DNA of 6,592 nucleotides from the NCBI GenBank assembly GCA_005805045.1, contig SYNW01000024.1, forward strand, positions 1-6,592, in the 5' to 3' direction. The stretch's first letter is position 1. Every line of letters starts with the position of its first letter. The stretch is from Actinomycetota bacterium (lineage in GTDB: Bacteria > Actinomycetota > Acidimicrobiia > Acidimicrobiales > Ilumatobacteraceae). The notes beneath the pieces were generated by a model that saw only the letters and a program-made list of their open reading frames with translations, had not been told where the DNA came from and searched no databases. Positions 5,726 to 6,592 of the stretch are shown piece by piece. The translations under genes and the position numbers were made by a program.

Positions 5726-6592
5726 ACTTCTGACGTTTCTCTGGTGCAAGATGCCGGCGATGCCGGCGATGGTCGCAATGCCGACTGCAACGACAAAAAA
5801 AGTTGTGAACGCACCATACGCGCCATAAATAGACGGCGCAATAAATGCAGCGATCATTTGCCCAAGAACGGTGACAGCACCCGACAAGCCCTGTGCCGCC
5901 GAGGCTCGACCAAGTGGGGCCGCCTTGGCGATCGCCGACAACGCCGCAGGGATCATCGTTGCCTGCAAGATTCCCTCGATAAGTCCGATACCCAGAATCA
6001 CCCATGGTTGTTTGACCAGGCCATAAGAAATCGTCAGCAAACTTATTGGAATAACCAGCCATAGCACCACGGCGATTGGCGAGCGTTTGTCGATCAACTT
6101 GCCAGCCCGCGCCGAAAAGAGAATGAACGGCAAACCATAAACCGCAAAGGTCAAACCCGTCATCGCGTTGTTGCCGCCAAGGTCGTCCAAGAATCGATCC
6201 CACAGCGCGTCAAACATCCCGGTCGGAAAAGTAATCGCAAGCATCAAAATCAACGCCACCCTGATGTCGCGAATTCGCAGCAAGTCGAAACTTAGTCGCT
6301 GAGATTCTGTGGTTGACATGAGTTCAGGAAACTTGCGTGGGCTGATAACAAAGAGTGCGAAAACGGCCAGGGCACCGAACAATAAAAAGGTTGCATCCAG
6401 TCCGAAACGCCCGATGATTAGCGAGCCAATTAGCGGGCCACAAACAAAACCACCGATCTCCATTCCTGAAACTGCACCAAGTCGCTCGGCACTGCGAGAT
6501 TCGTCTAGATGTGCCGCCAAAGCACGAACGGCCGGAAATGTGAAGCCAATCGAAGCACCAACAATGCCACGACCGACGATGAATACGGCAAG
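5717..6592 (-). CDS. Major facilitator superfamily transporter, C-terminal part (5' partial)
   Basis: An integral membrane secondary transporter, cut by the right edge. The frame is open up to base 6592; the TTG at 6520 is internal, because the 24 codons before it read as a continuous membrane helix (VGRGIVGASIGFTFPAVRA). The 291 visible residues appear to hold nine membrane segments, corresponding to TM4-TM12. TM5 carries an antiporter-like motif C (GGFVCGPLIGSLI). A hydrophilic loop (PRKFPELMSTTESQRLSFD) is the usual central loop between TM6 and TM7. The TM8-TM9 turn SARAGKLIDKRSP resembles the repeated MFS motif A region. The layout and motif C suggest a drug-type proton antiporter (DHA1-like), but the substrate cannot be told. 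About 100-120 N-terminal residues are missing. It is convergent with the thiolase, so probably a separate transcript, and any role in exporting lipid intermediates would be guesswork. Confidence 0.9.
   Translation of the reverse strand, partial: LAVFIVGRGIVGASIGFTFPAVRALAAHLDESRSAERLGAVSGMEIGGFVCGPLIGSLIIGRFGLDATFLLFGALAVFALFVISPRKFPELMSTTESQRLSFDLLRIRDIRVALILMLAITFPTGMFDALWDRFLDDLGGNNAMTGLTFAVYGLPFILFSARAGKLIDKRSPIAVVLWLVIPISLLTISYGLVKQPWVILGIGLIEGILQATMIPAALSAIAKAAPLGRASAAQGLSGAVTVLGQMIAAFIAPSIYGAYGAFTTFFVVAVGIATIAGIAGILHQRNVRSLR

Noticed and set aside
5750..5767. A 9-bp tandem repeat (GATGCCGGC twice) near the 3' end of the MFS gene
   Set aside because: It encodes the small-residue run IAGIAG in the last membrane helix, so it is explained by coding for a Gly/Ala-rich helix.
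5268..6203. A 311-codon open frame on the minus strand spanning the end of the thiolase and much of the MFS gene
   Set aside because: It overlaps two well-supported genes in other frames, its translation has no recognisable domain and is rich in Arg, His, Cys and Trp, as is typical of shadow frames, and it runs across a convergent gene junction.

Overview
The window looks like an ordinary chromosomal stretch from an actinobacterium (Actinomycetota). The class II ribonucleotide reductase, the CYP124-like P450 and the FadA3-like thiolase all closely resemble actinobacterial and mycobacterial proteins recalled from memory. Base composition is moderate for that phylum, roughly in the low to mid 50s % G+C by eye, and codon use looks even across the window. 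This would suit a lower-GC lineage such as an aquatic Acidimicrobiia member, but that placement is an inference. I see no IS element, phage gene, tRNA, rRNA or CRISPR array, and no stretch of more than 100 bases without a gene.

Layout: (1) 1-2003, plus strand: the C-terminal two thirds of an adenosylcobalamin-dependent ribonucleotide reductase (NrdJ), cut by the left edge. (2) 2039-3130, plus strand: a SsuD-like flavin-dependent monooxygenase, starting 35 bp after nrdJ at a GTG that fits a leaderless transcript. (3) 3131-4381 (or 4405), minus strand: a CYP124-like cytochrome P450 whose stop codon directly abuts that of gene 2. (4) 4503-5705, plus strand: a thiolase with a good Shine-Dalgarno site, divergent from the P450 across about 100 bp. 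(5) 5717-6592, minus strand: the C-terminal part of an MFS transporter, cut by the right edge and convergent with the thiolase.

How the genes may work together: nrdJ is a housekeeping gene for dNTP synthesis and has no obvious tie to the rest. The P450 and thiolase share a divergent promoter region. Together they would fit catabolism of branched or cyclic lipids, with terminal hydroxylation by the P450 and later beta-oxidation thiolysis by the thiolase. The monooxygenase could add a sulfonate or other oxidative step, but its substrate cannot be read from the sequence, and no ssuABC transporter or ssuE flavin reductase is present here.

I found no convincing new multi-gene system. The points most worth a second look are a SsuD-family enzyme that appears to lack the conserved active-site cysteine while keeping the other catalytic residues, two start codons with leaderless-promoter geometry (one of which changes the P450 start), and short inverted repeats at both convergent junctions.
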